From assembly GCF_001750105.1 (NCBI RefSeq), contig NZ_CP014143.1, positions 2,099,001 through 2,163,000 of the forward strand: 64,000 nt of DNA, read 5' to 3'. The translations under genes and the position numbers were made by a program. The notes beneath the pieces were generated by a model. It was given only the letters and a program-made list of their open reading frames with translations. It did no database searches and was not told the DNA's origin. Positions 16,330 through 25,812 of this stretch are shown piece after piece (position 1 is the stretch's first letter; every line of letters begins with the position of its first letter). Source of the stretch: Microbulbifer aggregans (GTDB lineage Bacteria; Pseudomonadota; Gammaproteobacteria; Pseudomonadales; Cellvibrionaceae).

Positions 16330-16516
16330 AGCTAAGTCCGCACTGTGTGGTGTCAAAGGTTAAAAAGCGGGAGGCGCATCGACCTCCGGGCACCGGGCTC
16401 GCCGGGCGACGCGGATTGTAGGGATTCCTGTGCAATTTTGCTACACTCGCGCGCCGTTTCAGAAGTGTAGGGTGTTTGTGCGGCGCACATCCACCGGACA
16501 ACCCGGAATTCACCAG

Positions 16517-17296
16517 ATGGCCCAGTCCCCAATGTCCGCTCTCGACAATATTCGCATCGTGCTGGTCAACAGCGCTCACCCCGGCAATATCGGTGGCGCC
16601 GCTCGCGCCCTGAAGAATATGGGTCTGAGTCAGTTATACCTGGTCGCACCGCGGGAATTCCCCGCCGCCAATGCCATCTGGCGTGCGGCTGGTGCTGCCG
16701 ACCTGCTGGAGACTGCCGTTGTGGTGGACACTCTGGAGGAGGCCGTCGCGGACTGTGCACTGGTGGTGGCCACCAGTGCCCGTGAACGCCGGATTCCCTG
16801 GCCGCTGCTGACACCGCGGGAATGCGGGCAGCGAGCCGTGGCCGAGGCGCCTTCCCACCCGGTGGCCCTGGTGTTCGGGCGTGAGGATCGCGGTCTCACC
16901 AATGAAGAGCTGCAGGCGTGCAACTTCCACGTCCATATTCCCGCGAACCCGGAATACAGTTCCCTGAATCTGGCCACTGCCGTGCAGGTGCTGGCTTACG
17001 AGGTGCGCATGGCCGCCCTGGAGGCGGAGCAGGGGGCGCCGGTCAGTTATGCCGACTGGGACCGTCCGCCGGCCAAGGCCAGCGATATGGAGCTTTACTT
17101 CGAGCACCTGCAGCAGGCGCTGGGCGAGCTCGGCTTCATCGATCCGGACAATCCCCGTCAGACCATGACCCGACTGCGTCGACTGTTCAGTCGCGTGCGC
17201 CCCGACGATATGGAGCTGGGTATTCTGCGGGGCATGCTGACCGCGATTCAGAACTACATTCACCGGACTGGTGGAAAAGGTCGCCCGGATTCCTGA
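16517..17296 (+). CDS. trmJ: tRNA (cytidine/uridine-32-2'-O)-methyltransferase TrmJ
   Basis: A 259-residue SPOUT-class methyltransferase that modifies position 32 of the tRNA anticodon loop with S-adenosylmethionine. The N-terminal IRIVLVNSAHPGNIGGAARA aligns with E. coli TrmJ ([20 protein letters not shown]), and the knot-forming blocks ALVFGREDRGLTNEEL and NPEYSSLNLATAVQVLAYE are complete. The start at ATG 16517 was chosen because GGAA lies 8 nt upstream; ATG 16532 is a second option, while the longest frame from 16430 would add a non-conserved leader. iscR follows after 110 bp with its own promoter. Confidence 0.95.
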   Translation: MAQSPMSALDNIRIVLVNSAHPGNIGGAARALKNMGLSQLYLVAPREFPAANAIWRAAGAADLLETAVVVDTLEEAVADCALVVATSARERRIPWPLLTPRECGQRAVAEAPSHPVALVFGREDRGLTNEELQACNFHVHIPANPEYSSLNLATAVQVLAYEVRMAALEAEQGAPVSYADWDRPPAKASDMELYFEHLQQALGELGFIDPDNPRQTMTRLRRLFSRVRPDDMELGILRGMLTAIQNYIHRTGGKGRPDS

Positions 17297-17332
17297 TGCT
17301 GCGCCCAATACCCGAGCGCAGCGCCCGGTTAT

Positions 17333-17357
17333 ATACTTGACTGTGTTGGTGGGTTAT
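17333..17357 (+). promoter_or_regulatory. IscR type-1 operator
   Basis: The left half, ATACTTGACT, fits all ten positions of the type-1 consensus ATASYYGACT, and the right half to 17357 fits 11 of 15 (consensus recalled from E. coli work). It covers the -35 hexamer of the iscR promoter, so Fe-S-loaded IscR would repress the operon, as in E. coli. Confidence 0.7.
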
Positions 17358-17365
17358 TCCATACT
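17337..17365 (+). promoter_or_regulatory. Sigma-70 promoter of the isc operon
   Basis: The -35 TTGACT (17337-17342), a 17-bp spacer, and the -10 CATACT (17360-17365) lie 42 bp before the iscR ATG. The -35 is inside the IscR operator. Confidence 0.7.
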
Positions 17366-17406
17366 CGCGCCCGTTCTTAGGGGCTGTCCATCAGTCGGGA
17401 GCTGAA

Positions 17407-17886
17407 ATGCGTTTAACAACCAAGGGCCGCTACGCGGTCACAGCAATGCTGGATCTAGCACTGCATGCCGGGCAGGGCCCGATCAGTCTGGCGGATATTT
17501 CCAAGCGCCAGGGCATTTCCCTTTCCTATCTGGAGCAGCTCTTTTCCCGGCTGCGGCAGTCCGGCCTGGTCTCCAGTGTGCGTGGACCGGGCGGTGGATA
17601 CCGACTGGCGCGGGACGGTGCAGAGATTTTTGTGGCCCAGATCGTCGATGCGGTCAATGAATCCGTTGATGCCACCAGTTGTGGCGGTAACAGCGATTGC
17701 GCCGGTGGTGAGCAGTGCCTCACCCATTACCTGTGGTGCGATTTGAGTGCCCAGATTCACAGCTTCCTCAGTGGTATCAGCCTGGCGGACCTAGTGGCTC
17801 GAGCCGAAGTGCAGGAAGTGGCCCGCCGCCAGGATATGCGCGAGGCGGTGAAAGAAGAGACAGTGGCGGTGCTGGGCGGTCTGTAA
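17407..17886 (+). CDS. iscR: Fe-S cluster-sensing regulator IscR
   Basis: A 159-residue Rrf2-family repressor. The N-terminal winged helix-turn-helix begins [19 protein letters not shown], the recognition helix region is [19 protein letters not shown], and the wing is [10 protein letters not shown]. The cluster ligands are present as [17 protein letters not shown]-x5-C-x5-C-x2-H, the same spacing as Cys92, Cys98, Cys104 and His107 in E. coli. It senses 2Fe-2S supply and controls its own operon through the operator at 17333. The start ATG follows a GGGAGC ribosome site. iscS starts 62 bp after the stop. Confidence 0.97.
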   Translation: MRLTTKGRYAVTAMLDLALHAGQGPISLADISKRQGISLSYLEQLFSRLRQSGLVSSVRGPGGGYRLARDGAEIFVAQIVDAVNESVDATSCGGNSDCAGGEQCLTHYLWCDLSAQIHSFLSGISLADLVARAEVQEVARRQDMREAVKEETVAVLGGL

Positions 17887-17948
17887 ACCGGCATCGACAG
17901 AAACAGAGCACGAATGAGCAACAGTTTAGTGCGCGGAGAGATTTGAAT

Positions 17949-19163
17949 ATGAAGCTTCCCATTTACCTGGACTATTCTGCTACCTGCCCGGTCGACCCGC
18001 GCGTGGCCAAGAAAATGGCGGAGCAGCTGACGATGGAGGGTAACTTCGGTAACCCCGCCTCCCGCTCTCATTTGTTCGGCTGGAAAGCTGAAGAAGCGGT
18101 GGAAGATGCACGTCGTCATGTGGCTGAGCTGGTAAATGCCGACCCGCGTGAGATTGTCTGGACCAGCGGTGCCACCGAGTCCGACAACCTGGCCATTAAG
18201 GGTGCAGCCCACTTCTATCAGGGTAAGGGCAAGCACATCATCACCTCCAAGATCGAACACAAGGCGGTGCTGGATACCTGCCGTCAGCTGGAGCGTGAAG
18301 GCTTCGAAGTGACCTACCTGAATCCGCGCCAGGACGGCATCGTCTACCCGGAACAGGTGGAAGAAGCGATGCGCGATGACACCATCGTCGTCAGCCTGAT
18401 GCATGTAAACAACGAGATCGGCGTAATTAACGATATCGCCGCGATCGGGGAACTCTGTCGCGCACGCAAAGTAATTTTCCATGTGGATGCCGCCCAGAGC
18501 GCTGGCCGGTTGCCGATCGACCTGGCGGAGATGAAGGTGGACCTCATGTCCTTCTCCGCCCACAAGATGTATGGCCCCAAGGGCATTGGTGCGCTGTATG
18601 TACGCCGCAAGCCGCGGGTGCGTCTGGAAGCACAGATGCACGGCGGTGGTCACGAGCGTGGTATGCGCTCTGGTACCCTGGCGACGCATCAGATCGTCGG
18701 CATGGGTGAGGCCGCCCGTCTCGTGAAGGAAGAGATGGCGGCGGAAAGCAAGCGTATCCTCGCCCTGCGCGATCGCTTCTGGGACAAGATCAAGGATATG
18801 GAAGAGGTGCACGTGAACGGCTCTTGGGAGCAACGCGTGGCTGGCATCCTCAACGTGAGCTTTGCTTTCGTGGAGGGCGAGAGCCTGATCATGTCGCTGA
18901 AGAACCTGGCGATCTCTTCCGGTTCTGCCTGTACCTCCGCGAGCCTTGAGCCGAGCTATGTATTGCGCGCCCTGGGCGTAAATGACGAGCTGGCGCACAG
19001 CTCACTGCGCTTCAGCTTCGGTCGCTTTACTACCGAGCAGGACGTAGATACCGCCGCTGCGGAAGTCCGCAGTGCTGTAGAAAAACTGCGCGAGCTGTCT
19101 CCGCTTTGGGATATGTACAAAGACGGTATTGACCTGAACAGCATCGAGTGGGCCGCCCACTAA
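17949..19163 (+). CDS. iscS: Cysteine desulfurase IscS
   Basis: A 404-residue PLP enzyme that takes sulfur from L-cysteine for Fe-S clusters and tRNA thiolation. The start is at ATG 17949 ([19 protein letters not shown]), giving exactly the length of E. coli IscS; the frame is open further upstream but that part has no family match. The PLP lysine is in [12 protein letters not shown] near residue 206, and the catalytic Cys loop is SGSACTSAS near 328. The C-terminal segment that binds IscU ([20 protein letters not shown]) is complete. A GGAGAG ribosome site precedes the ATG. It is the second gene of the isc operon. Confidence 0.98.
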   Translation: MKLPIYLDYSATCPVDPRVAKKMAEQLTMEGNFGNPASRSHLFGWKAEEAVEDARRHVAELVNADPREIVWTSGATESDNLAIKGAAHFYQGKGKHIITSKIEHKAVLDTCRQLEREGFEVTYLNPRQDGIVYPEQVEEAMRDDTIVVSLMHVNNEIGVINDIAAIGELCRARKVIFHVDAAQSAGRLPIDLAEMKVDLMSFSAHKMYGPKGIGALYVRRKPRVRLEAQMHGGGHERGMRSGTLATHQIVGMGEAARLVKEEMAAESKRILALRDRFWDKIKDMEEVHVNGSWEQRVAGILNVSFAFVEGESLIMSLKNLAISSGSACTSASLEPSYVLRALGVNDELAHSSLRFSFGRFTTEQDVDTAAAEVRSAVEKLRELSPLWDMYKDGIDLNSIEWAAH

Positions 19164-19192
19164 GCGCACCAGCAAGAGTTAGGAGAAAAGTC

Positions 19193-19600
19193 ATGGCCTA
19201 TAGCGACAAAGTTATCGATCACTACGAACACCCCCGTAACGTCGGCCGTATGGACGACGAGGCGGACAATGTGGGTACCGGTATGGTCGGTGCTCCCGCC
19301 TGTGGTGACGTGATGCGCCTGCAGATCCAGGTCAACGAAGACGGCGTGATCGAGGATGCGAAATTCAAAACCTACGGTTGTGGTTCCGCAATCGCTTCCA
19401 GCTCACTGCTGACCGAGTGGGTGAAGGGCAAGACCATCGACGAGGCGGAACAGATCAAGAACACCGCAATCGCCGAGGAACTGGCCCTGCCGCCGGTGAA
19501 AATCCACTGTTCAGTGCTGGCCGAGGACGCCATCAAGGCAGCGGTGCGCAATATCCGCGAAAAGCGCGGGCAGGCGGTGAAGGAAGAAGCAGCCGAGTAA
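19193..19600 (+). CDS. iscU: Fe-S cluster scaffold IscU
   Basis: A 135-residue scaffold on which IscS builds a 2Fe-2S cluster. The three ligand cysteines are in GAPACGD, YGCGSAIAS and IHCSVLAEDA, with the Asp after the first Cys conserved. The HscA recognition motif LPPVK is present just before the last Cys. The start at ATG 19193 follows AGGAG by 7 nt and aligns with E. coli (MAYSEKVIDHYENPRNVG). The C-terminus has a few extra charged residues. It lies 29 bp after iscS. Confidence 0.98.
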   Translation: MAYSDKVIDHYEHPRNVGRMDDEADNVGTGMVGAPACGDVMRLQIQVNEDGVIEDAKFKTYGCGSAIASSSLLTEWVKGKTIDEAEQIKNTAIAEELALPPVKIHCSVLAEDAIKAAVRNIREKRGQAVKEEAAE

Positions 19601-19616
19601 GCAGTAAGGCAGAACG

Positions 19617-19940
19617 ATGGCAATTACCATGACGGCCGCGGCACAGGAACATGTGGCGCGCCAGCTGACCAAGCGCGGAAAAGGTATCGGTATCCGGGTG
19701 GGTGTGCGCACCGCCGGATGCTCCGGCATGGCCTATGTGCTTGAATTCGTCGACGAAGCGAACGCTGAAGACGAAGTGTTTGAGCAGGGGGGCGTCAAGC
19801 TGGTGGTGGACCCGAAAAGCCTTGTGTACCTCGACGGAACAGAACTGGATTTCGTCAAAGAGGGCCTTAACGAGGGTTTCGCGTTCAACAACCCCAATGT
19901 AAAAAACGAGTGCGGTTGCGGCGAAAGCTTCCACGTTTGA
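19617..19940 (+). CDS. iscA: A-type Fe-S carrier IscA
   Basis: A 107-residue A-type carrier that receives clusters from IscU and hands them, in particular 4Fe-4S clusters, to apoproteins. The three ligand cysteines are in [10 protein letters not shown] near residue 35 and in ECGCGESF near 99-101. The length matches E. coli IscA (107). The ATG lies 16 bp after iscU. It is followed by a terminator-like hairpin before hscB. Confidence 0.97.
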   Translation: MAITMTAAAQEHVARQLTKRGKGIGIRVGVRTAGCSGMAYVLEFVDEANAEDEVFEQGGVKLVVDPKSLVYLDGTELDFVKEGLNEGFAFNNPNVKNECGCGESFHV

Positions 19941-19960
19941 GGCAGCCGCTGTGCGAACGG

Positions 19961-19996
19961 GGCCGGCTGCTTCCCTGCAGGCCGGCCTTTTTCTTT
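19961..19996 (+). terminator. Terminator-like hairpin inside the isc operon
   Basis: GGCCGGCTGC and GCAGGCCGGCC (right arm ending at 19987, one bulged G) form a strong stem, followed by TTTTTCTTT. It lies between iscA and hscB, so it should end part of the transcription from the iscR promoter and give less HscBA-Fdx than IscSUA. Confidence 0.7.
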
Positions 19997-20075
19997 GGGT
20001 GAAACAAAGGCGCTCCGTGAAATGAATCTCATGGGTGCGAGGCAGATTGATCCAGGGTTGGTCGAGAGGGCAGGT

Positions 20076-20600
20076 ATGTCAGAACAGCAGACCTATTTCG
20101 ATATTTTCGGTCTCAAGCCCGCATTCGAGGTGGATCGCGCGGCCCTGGCCCAGCGTTATCGCGAGTTGCAGCAAGAGTTTCACCCGGACAAGTACGCCTC
20201 CAAGTCCTCCCGCGAGCAGATGCTGGCGATGCAGTATGCAACGCGAATCAATGAGGCCCACACGACCCTGAAGGATCCGGTGCAGCGTGCCGGCTATCTG
20301 CTGAAACTGGCCGGCGTCGAAGTGAGTCCTGAGCAGACTACTGCCGATGCCGAGTTTCTGATGCAGCAGATGATGTTGCGCGAACAGCTCGAGGAAGTGC
20401 GCGAAGCGGCAGAGCCCGCCGCGGCGCTGGACGATCTCGCCGATGAGGTGAGCGGCCTGTACCGGAGTGAACAACAGACGTTTGCCGGTGCCTTCACGGA
20501 TGGTCGGCTCGAAGAGGCAAAAAACTCCCTGCTCAAGCTGCAGTTCCTGGCGAAGTTGCAGCGGCAGGTGGAAGAACTGGAAGAAGATCTACTGGACTGA
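20076..20600 (+). CDS. hscB: Fe-S co-chaperone HscB
   Basis: A 174-residue J-protein that delivers IscU to HscA and stimulates its ATPase. It has the J domain with HPD in [13 protein letters not shown] near residues 31-33 and the C-terminal three-helix bundle that binds IscU ([15 protein letters not shown]). The start at ATG 20076 ([20 protein letters not shown]) was chosen by alignment to E. coli (MDYFTLFGLPARYQLD); the frame is open from 19995 but the leader is not conserved. It is separated from iscA by 135 bp containing the hairpin, and from hscA by 2 bp. Confidence 0.95.
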   Translation: MSEQQTYFDIFGLKPAFEVDRAALAQRYRELQQEFHPDKYASKSSREQMLAMQYATRINEAHTTLKDPVQRAGYLLKLAGVEVSPEQTTADAEFLMQQMMLREQLEEVREAAEPAAALDDLADEVSGLYRSEQQTFAGAFTDGRLEEAKNSLLKLQFLAKLQRQVEELEEDLLD

Positions 20601-20602
20601 CG

Positions 20603-22462
20603 ATGGCATTACTGCAGATTTCCGAACCTGGCCAGACCCCTGAGCCCCACCAGCGCAAGCGTGCGGTGGGTATCGACCTGGGCACCACCAATTCACTGGT
20701 GGCGACAGTGCGCAGTGGTTCCGCAGAGGCAATCGCTGCGACCGAGGGCGGTGTGATCCTGCCGTCTGCAGTCCACTACAGCTCAGAGGGCGTGACCGTC
20801 GGTGCCGAGGCCCGCGTCCGGGCCGGCAGCGACCCCTACAACACCATGCTCTCGATCAAGCGGTTGATGGGCCGCGGGATTGCCGATGTAAAAAGCTTCG
20901 GCGACCAGCTCCCTTACCGCTTTGCGGAAACTGATGGCGGTATGCCGCACATCGAAACTGCTGCCGGCAACGTGAACCCGGTGCAGGTTTCTGCCGAGAT
21001 CCTCAGGGTGCTGGCGCAGCGTGGCAGTGAGGCACTGGGCGGAGACCTGGATGGCGCCGTGATTACTGTGCCGGCCTATTTCGACGATGCGCAGCGCCAG
21101 GCGACCAAGGACGCCGCGCGTCTCGCCGGTCTGCATGTGCTGCGCCTGTTGAACGAGCCCACTGCAGCCGCCGTAGCCTATGGTCTGGATCGTGGCGAAG
21201 AGGGCCTCATCGCCGTGTACGATCTGGGCGGCGGTACCTTCGATATTTCCATCCTGCGGCTGTCCAGAGGGGTGTTCGAGGTGTTGTCCACCGGTGGCGA
21301 TACTGCCCTCGGCGGCGATGACTTTGATCGCGCCATCGCCAGCTGGATCGCCGAGCAGGCCGGACTGGGCACTGACCTCGATGTCACCACCCAGCGAGCG
21401 CTGCTCGACGCGGCCTGTAGCGCCAAGGAGCAGCTGGCCCACGAGGAGTCCGTAAGCGTGAGCCACGGTGACTGGCGTGGCACGCTTGATCGCGCGACGA
21501 TGGCCGCGATCCTCGACCCGCTGATCGACAAGACCCTGCGCGCCTGCAAGCGGGCGTTGCGAGACGCCGACCTGGGTGTCGATGAGGTCGGTGAGGTGGT
21601 GCTGGTGGGCGGATCCACCCGCACCCTGCGCGTGCGCGAACGCGTGGAAGAATTCTTTGGCCGCAAGCCCCACGCAGAAATCGACCCGGACCAGGTGGTT
21701 GCCATCGGTGCCGCCCTGCAGGCGGACGTGCTGGTGGGCAACAAGTCCGGTGATGACCTGTTGCTGTTGGATGTGATTCCGCTGTCACTGGGTATCGAAA
21801 CGATGGGTGGCCTCACCGAAAAGCTGATTCCGCGCAATACCACCATTCCCGTGGCCAAGGCGCAGGAGTTCACCACATTCAAAGACGGCCAGACCGCAAT
21901 GGCCATTCACGTGGTACAGGGTGAGCGGGAGCTGGTGCAGGACTGCCGATCCCTGGCGCGCTTCGAGTTGCGTGGCATTCCGCCGATGGTGGCCGGTGCC
22001 GCCCATATCCGGGTGACGTTCCAGGTGGATGCGGACGGCCTGCTGTCGGTGACTGCGATGGAGAAGAGCAGTGGCGTCAGCGCTGATATCACCGTCAAGC
22101 CCTCCTATGGCCTGGAGGACGAGGATATTACCCGGATGCTGCGGGACTCCTATAGCCATGCCGAGGAGGACGTGGCCGCTCGGGCCCTGCGCGAGGCGCA
22201 GGTGGAGGCGGAGCGCGCACTGGAATCCCTGCTGGCGGCGCTGCAGGAAAACGGCGCCGAGCTGTTGAGCGAGAAAGAGCTGGATGCCATAGAGCGGGCG
22301 ATGGAGGCCCTGCGTCTCGCCCACAATGGCGGCGATGCGGAGGAGATCCACCAGCGCATCGAGGCGCTCAATGAGATCTCGGAGCCCTTCGCTGCTCGCC
22401 GGATGGATGCTTCCATCCGCAGAGCCATGCAGGGGCATACCCTGGACGAATTTGATCAATAA
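20603..22462 (+). CDS. hscA: Fe-S assembly Hsp70 chaperone HscA
   Basis: A 619-residue DnaK-type ATPase specialised for IscU. The actin-like ATPase domain has [14 protein letters not shown] near residue 23, the [16 protein letters not shown] phosphate loop, and [17 protein letters not shown]; the substrate-binding domain starts with [14 protein letters not shown]. The HscA length (about 616-620) and the N-terminal extension before the ATPase domain separate it from DnaK (about 640). It is directly downstream of hscB. Confidence 0.97.
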   Translation: MALLQISEPGQTPEPHQRKRAVGIDLGTTNSLVATVRSGSAEAIAATEGGVILPSAVHYSSEGVTVGAEARVRAGSDPYNTMLSIKRLMGRGIADVKSFGDQLPYRFAETDGGMPHIETAAGNVNPVQVSAEILRVLAQRGSEALGGDLDGAVITVPAYFDDAQRQATKDAARLAGLHVLRLLNEPTAAAVAYGLDRGEEGLIAVYDLGGGTFDISILRLSRGVFEVLSTGGDTALGGDDFDRAIASWIAEQAGLGTDLDVTTQRALLDAACSAKEQLAHEESVSVSHGDWRGTLDRATMAAILDPLIDKTLRACKRALRDADLGVDEVGEVVLVGGSTRTLRVRERVEEFFGRKPHAEIDPDQVVAIGAALQADVLVGNKSGDDLLLLDVIPLSLGIETMGGLTEKLIPRNTTIPVAKAQEFTTFKDGQTAMAIHVVQGERELVQDCRSLARFELRGIPPMVAGAAHIRVTFQVDADGLLSVTAMEKSSGVSADITVKPSYGLEDEDITRMLRDSYSHAEEDVAARALREAQVEAERALESLLAALQENGAELLSEKELDAIERAMEALRLAHNGGDAEEIHQRIEALNEISEPFAARRMDASIRRAMQGHTLDEFDQ

Positions 22463-22554
22463 CGGGTGGTTCCGCGCCCAACTGGGCAACAGGAATCGCC
22501 GCTGGCGCCGCGATGAGCGCCAGCAACTTTGAGACCATAGCGAGTTGGAAGCCC

Positions 22555-22893
22555 ATGCCTAAAATCGTATTTCTACCCCACGCCGAAATCTGCCCCGAGG
22601 GCAAGGTGATCGAAGTGGAAAGTGGCGTGAGTGTCTGTGATGCGGCACTGGAACACGGCATCGAGATCGAGCACGCCTGTGAAAAATCCTGTGCCTGTAC
22701 CACCTGTCACGTGATCGTACGCGAGGGCTTCGATTCACTGGGTGAACCGGACGAGCTGGAAGAGGACCTGCTGGACAAGGCCTGGGGCCTGGAGCCCGAA
22801 TCGCGCCTGTCCTGTCAGGCCATCGTGGATGATGAGGACCTGGTGGTCGAAATCCCCAAATACACCATCAATCAGGTTTCGGAAAAACACTGA
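22555..22893 (+). CDS. fdx: ISC-type 2Fe-2S ferredoxin
   Basis: A 112-residue adrenodoxin-type ferredoxin that gives electrons for cluster building. The ligands are in ACEKSCACTTC (C-x5-C-x2-C) and the distal RLSCQA, identical in pattern to E. coli Fdx; DKAWGLEPESRLSC and VEIPKYTIN are also shared. The start at ATG 22555 (MPKIVFLPH) has a GGAAG ribosome site. It lies 92 bp after hscA. Confidence 0.97.
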   Translation: MPKIVFLPHAEICPEGKVIEVESGVSVCDAALEHGIEIEHACEKSCACTTCHVIVREGFDSLGEPDELEEDLLDKAWGLEPESRLSCQAIVDDEDLVVEIPKYTINQVSEKH

Positions 22894-22931
22894 CGGAGCA
22901 GTCAGCGTCGTCGCCAAGCGGAGAGCAACGG

Positions 22932-23126
22932 ATGAAGTGGACCGACATCAACGACATTGCCATTGAGCTGGTAGATGCCCACCCGGACGTGGATCCCCTG
23001 CAGGTCAACTTTGTCGACCTGCGCAACTGGGTGATCGAGTTGCCCGGCTTCGATGACGAGCCGGATCGCTGTGGCGAGAAGATCCTCGAGGCGATTCAGG
23101 CCGCCTGGATCGAAGAAGCGGACTGA
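22932..23126 (+). CDS. iscX: Fe-S assembly protein IscX
   Basis: A 64-residue acidic helical protein (YfhJ family) beginning MKWTDINDIAIELVDAHPDVDP, with the conserved VNFVDLRNWVIELPGFDDE and the C-terminal EKILEAIQAAWIEE. It binds IscS and iron and tunes desulfurase activity. It is the last gene of the isc operon, 38 bp after fdx, with a GGAGAG-like site upstream. A short hairpin (TGGCAG...CTGCCA, 23140-23158) follows but has no T-run. Confidence 0.95.
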   Translation: MKWTDINDIAIELVDAHPDVDPLQVNFVDLRNWVIELPGFDDEPDRCGEKILEAIQAAWIEEAD

Positions 23127-23198
23127 CCGGTAAGTTCTGGCAGTGAAATTCTGCCAAGCGGGGCGCTAGTTGGAGTACAAAACTCGAACAATTCCCCG

Positions 23199-23204
23199 TA
23201 TAAT
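23199..23204 (+). promoter_or_regulatory. -10 element of the ndk promoter
   Basis: A perfect TATAAT at 23199-23204. No good -35 is seen at 16-18 bp, so it may be activator-assisted. It would give a leader of about 125 nt before ndk. Confidence 0.45.
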
Positions 23205-23275
23205 CCGCCCGCCGCAGCTGGCGGTGATCGCTTTTCGCACAGTTGCGCCAAGCGAAAGAAACAGGAATTCAGGGA

Positions 23276-23295
23276 AGAGCAACTGCGGTTGCTCT
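23276..23295 (+). other. Hairpin in the ndk leader
   Basis: AGAGCAAC-TGCG-GTTGCTCT is a perfect 8-bp stem with a tetraloop, followed by TTCTG. It ends 40 nt before the ndk ATG, inside the leader made from the TATAAT at 23199. It could be an attenuator or a stability element. Confidence 0.4.
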
Positions 23296-23335
23296 TTCTG
23301 TATGTAAATTGCTAACACTGAAATTGGAGAAAATC

Positions 23336-23764
23336 ATGGCCCTGGAGCGCACTCTTTCCATCATCAAGCCGGACGCGGTAGCCAAGAACGTTATTGGCGA
23401 AATCGAAAGCCGTTTCGAAAAAGCCGGCCTGCGTATTGTTGCCATGAAAATGCTGCACCTGTCCCGCGAGAAGGCCGAAGGCTTTTACGCCGAGCACAAA
23501 GAGCGTCCGTTCTTTAAGGATCTGGTCGACTTCATGACTTCCGGTCCGGTTGTGGTTCAGGTTCTGGAAGGCGAAGATGCCATCAAGGCCAACCGTGACC
23601 TGATGGGTGCCACCAACCCGCAGGAAGCTGAAGCTGGCACCATCCGCGCTGACTTTGCCCAGAGCATCGACGCCAATGCCGTACACGGCTCTGACTCCGC
23701 GGCTTCCGCTGAGCGCGAAGTGAGCTACTTCTTTGCAGACGACGAGATCTGCCCGCGCGCCTGA
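23336..23764 (+). CDS. ndk: Nucleoside diphosphate kinase
   Basis: A 142-residue enzyme that equalises NTP pools by passing the terminal phosphate from ATP through a phospho-histidine. The active-site His is in [16 protein letters not shown] near residue 117. The start at ATG 23336 ([18 protein letters not shown]) gives the family length (about 141-143) and has TTGGAG 10 nt upstream; the longer frame from 23243 crosses the leader hairpin. rlmN follows, as in Pseudomonas. Confidence 0.97.
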   Translation: MALERTLSIIKPDAVAKNVIGEIESRFEKAGLRIVAMKMLHLSREKAEGFYAEHKERPFFKDLVDFMTSGPVVVQVLEGEDAIKANRDLMGATNPQEAEAGTIRADFAQSIDANAVHGSDSAASAEREVSYFFADDEICPRA

Positions 23765-23821
23765 TTCGCGCCTCCTCGCGCCGGCCGCCCGGTCGGCGCA
23801 GACTCTCCCCGAGGTGATTCC

Positions 23822-24949
23822 ATGACTGCGAGCCAAACCGAAAAAGTGAACCTGCTGGGCCTGTCGTTGGACAAGCTGGCGGCTTTCTTTGACTCACTGG
23901 GCGAAAAGCGTTTTCGCGCAGTGCAGGTACTCAAGTGGATTCACCAGAGCGGGGTTGATGACTTCGAGCAGATGACCAATGTCAGCAAGGCATTGCGTCA
24001 GAAGCTGGCGGACTTGGCCGAGATCCGTGCGCCCAAAGTGCTGGAGCAGTGGGACTCCGCCGATGGCACCCGCAAGTGGTTGATCGAAGTCGCAGGTGGC
24101 AATGCCATCGAGACTGTCTACATCCCCGACGGCGACCGCGGCACGCTTTGTGTCTCCTCCCAGGTGGGCTGCTCCCTCGACTGCAGCTTCTGTGCAACCG
24201 GCAAGCAGGGTTTCAACCGTGATCTGACCGCGGCCGAGATCATCGGCCAGGTCTGGATTGCCTGTAAATCCTTTGGCCAGCTGGAGCCCAAGGGGCCGCG
24301 CAAAGTCACCAACGTGGTGATGATGGGTATGGGCGAGCCGCTGCTCAACTTCGATAACGTAGTCGACGCGATGAACCTGATGATGGAGGACAATGCCTAC
24401 GGCATTTCCAAGCGTCGCGTGACCCTGAGCACCTCCGGGGTGGTTCCGGCCCTGGATCGCCTGGCCGATGTGACTGACGTGAGCCTGGCGATCTCTCTGC
24501 ACGCGCCCAACGATGAACTGCGTAACGAGCTGGTGCCGATCAACAAGAAATACCCGATCGCCATGCTGCTGGACAGCGCCAAGCGCTACATCGAGCGCAT
24601 GCCCGACACCCACCGCAAGATGACCATTGAGTACACCTTGATGCGGGAGGTCAACGATCGGCCGGAGCACGCCGAGCAGCTGGCTGAACTGTTACGCGAT
24701 GTGCCAGTCAAGATAAATCTGATACCCTTCAATCCGTTTGAACTGTCCGACTATCAGCGTGTGAGCAACAACGCTTTGCGACGCTTTCAGCAGATTTTGT
24801 TGGACAAAGGGTTTACGGTAACCGTGCGCACCACCCGCGGCGACGATATCGCGGCGGCCTGCGGCCAGTTGGCTGGCAGTGTCAACGACCGCACACGCCG
24901 TTCCGAGCGTTACCGCAATGCCGAGCGTCCGGTCCGGATAGTCGGCTAG
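23822..24949 (+). CDS. rlmN: Dual-specificity 23S rRNA/tRNA adenine-C2 methyltransferase RlmN
   Basis: A 375-residue radical SAM enzyme that methylates A2503 of 23S rRNA and A37 of some tRNAs. The 4Fe-4S motif is [15 protein letters not shown] (CxxxCxxC) near residues 120-134. The methyl-carrying Cys is in [16 protein letters not shown] near 345, and the N-terminal helix-hairpin domain is present. The length fits the family. A GAGGTGATTCC ribosome region precedes the ATG. It depends on the isc products encoded upstream. Confidence 0.97.
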   Translation: MTASQTEKVNLLGLSLDKLAAFFDSLGEKRFRAVQVLKWIHQSGVDDFEQMTNVSKALRQKLADLAEIRAPKVLEQWDSADGTRKWLIEVAGGNAIETVYIPDGDRGTLCVSSQVGCSLDCSFCATGKQGFNRDLTAAEIIGQVWIACKSFGQLEPKGPRKVTNVVMMGMGEPLLNFDNVVDAMNLMMEDNAYGISKRRVTLSTSGVVPALDRLADVTDVSLAISLHAPNDELRNELVPINKKYPIAMLLDSAKRYIERMPDTHRKMTIEYTLMREVNDRPEHAEQLAELLRDVPVKINLIPFNPFELSDYQRVSNNALRRFQQILLDKGFTVTVRTTRGDDIAAACGQLAGSVNDRTRRSERYRNAERPVRIVG

Positions 24950-25032
24950 CGTGTTCCCGGCCGGCATGTGATTGCCGGCCGGCCAACGGCGCATCGCCGG
25001 GGTGTGCTCCCAGAAAAATAAAAGGTGATGTA

Positions 25033-25812
25033 GTGTTGGCGAAATCCCTCTCCCTGCCACTGGCAGGCTTACTTCTCAGCGTGCTGCTGACTGGCTGCGT
25101 GACCACGGGTTTACCGGAGCGTCAGGAAGTCAATCTGGACCAGGCGGTAAAGACCCACGTGCAGTTGGGTTTGCGCTACCTGCAGACCGGTGAAAACCGG
25201 GATCTCGCCCGCTACCACTTCAACAAGGCGCTGGAGCTCGGCAAGCGCAATCCCGATGCCCATCACGGTCTGGCCATGCTGTACCAGGTGGATGGGGAAC
25301 TGGACGTTGCTGAGGAACATTTCCGCAAGGCGCTGCGTTACGGCGATGACTTTTCCATGGCCCAGACCAATTACGGTGTCTTCCTCTATCGTCAGGGACG
25401 GTATGAGGACGCGCTGGAGCAGTTCGAGAAGGCCTCCAGCGACCTCACTTACAATCGCCGCTCCTACGCGCTGACCAATTACGGCCGCGCGGCCGTTCAG
25501 CTCGGTAAAACCGAGGAGGCGGAGCGCGCTTTCACCCGTGCCCTGGCACTCAATGAAAACCTGCCGCAGCCGTTGCTGGAGCTGGCAGAGATGAAATACG
25601 AAGCCGGTGCCTACGCTCAGGCCAAGCAGTATCTGGACCGTTACAGCGAAAAGCACCGGCAGGTGCCTCAGTCACTCTGGCTGGGTATCCGTATCGAGAA
25701 AATCTTTGGTAACCGGGACAAGGAGCGGAGCTACGCCCTGGCCCTGCGAAACCTGTATCCCTATTCAGCGGAAGCGCTGGAATATAAGAAGATGATGGCC
25801 AATGACGGATAA
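25033..25812 (+). CDS. pilW: Type IV pilus assembly lipoprotein PilW/PilF
   Basis: A 259-residue outer-membrane lipoprotein pilotin: signal sequence and lipobox (LLLSVLLTGC, Cys near residue 22), then about six tetratricopeptide repeats (such as AHHGLAMLYQVDGELDVAEEHF). PilF/PilW brings the secretin PilQ to the outer membrane and stabilises pili. The start is GTG at 25033 after AAAGGTGATG. The 3' end overlaps the rodZ start by 11 bp, so the two are coupled. The same order (rlmN, pilF, rodZ, ispG) occurs in Pseudomonas. Confidence 0.92.
   Translation: MLAKSLSLPLAGLLLSVLLTGCVTTGLPERQEVNLDQAVKTHVQLGLRYLQTGENRDLARYHFNKALELGKRNPDAHHGLAMLYQVDGELDVAEEHFRKALRYGDDFSMAQTNYGVFLYRQGRYEDALEQFEKASSDLTYNRRSYALTNYGRAAVQLGKTEEAERAFTRALALNENLPQPLLELAEMKYEAGAYAQAKQYLDRYSEKHRQVPQSLWLGIRIEKIFGNRDKERSYALALRNLYPYSAEALEYKKMMANDG

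Noticed and set aside
17757..18998. A 413-codon minus-strand open frame opposite iscS
   Set aside because: iscS on the plus strand is complete and of exact family length. The antisense product has no recognisable domain.
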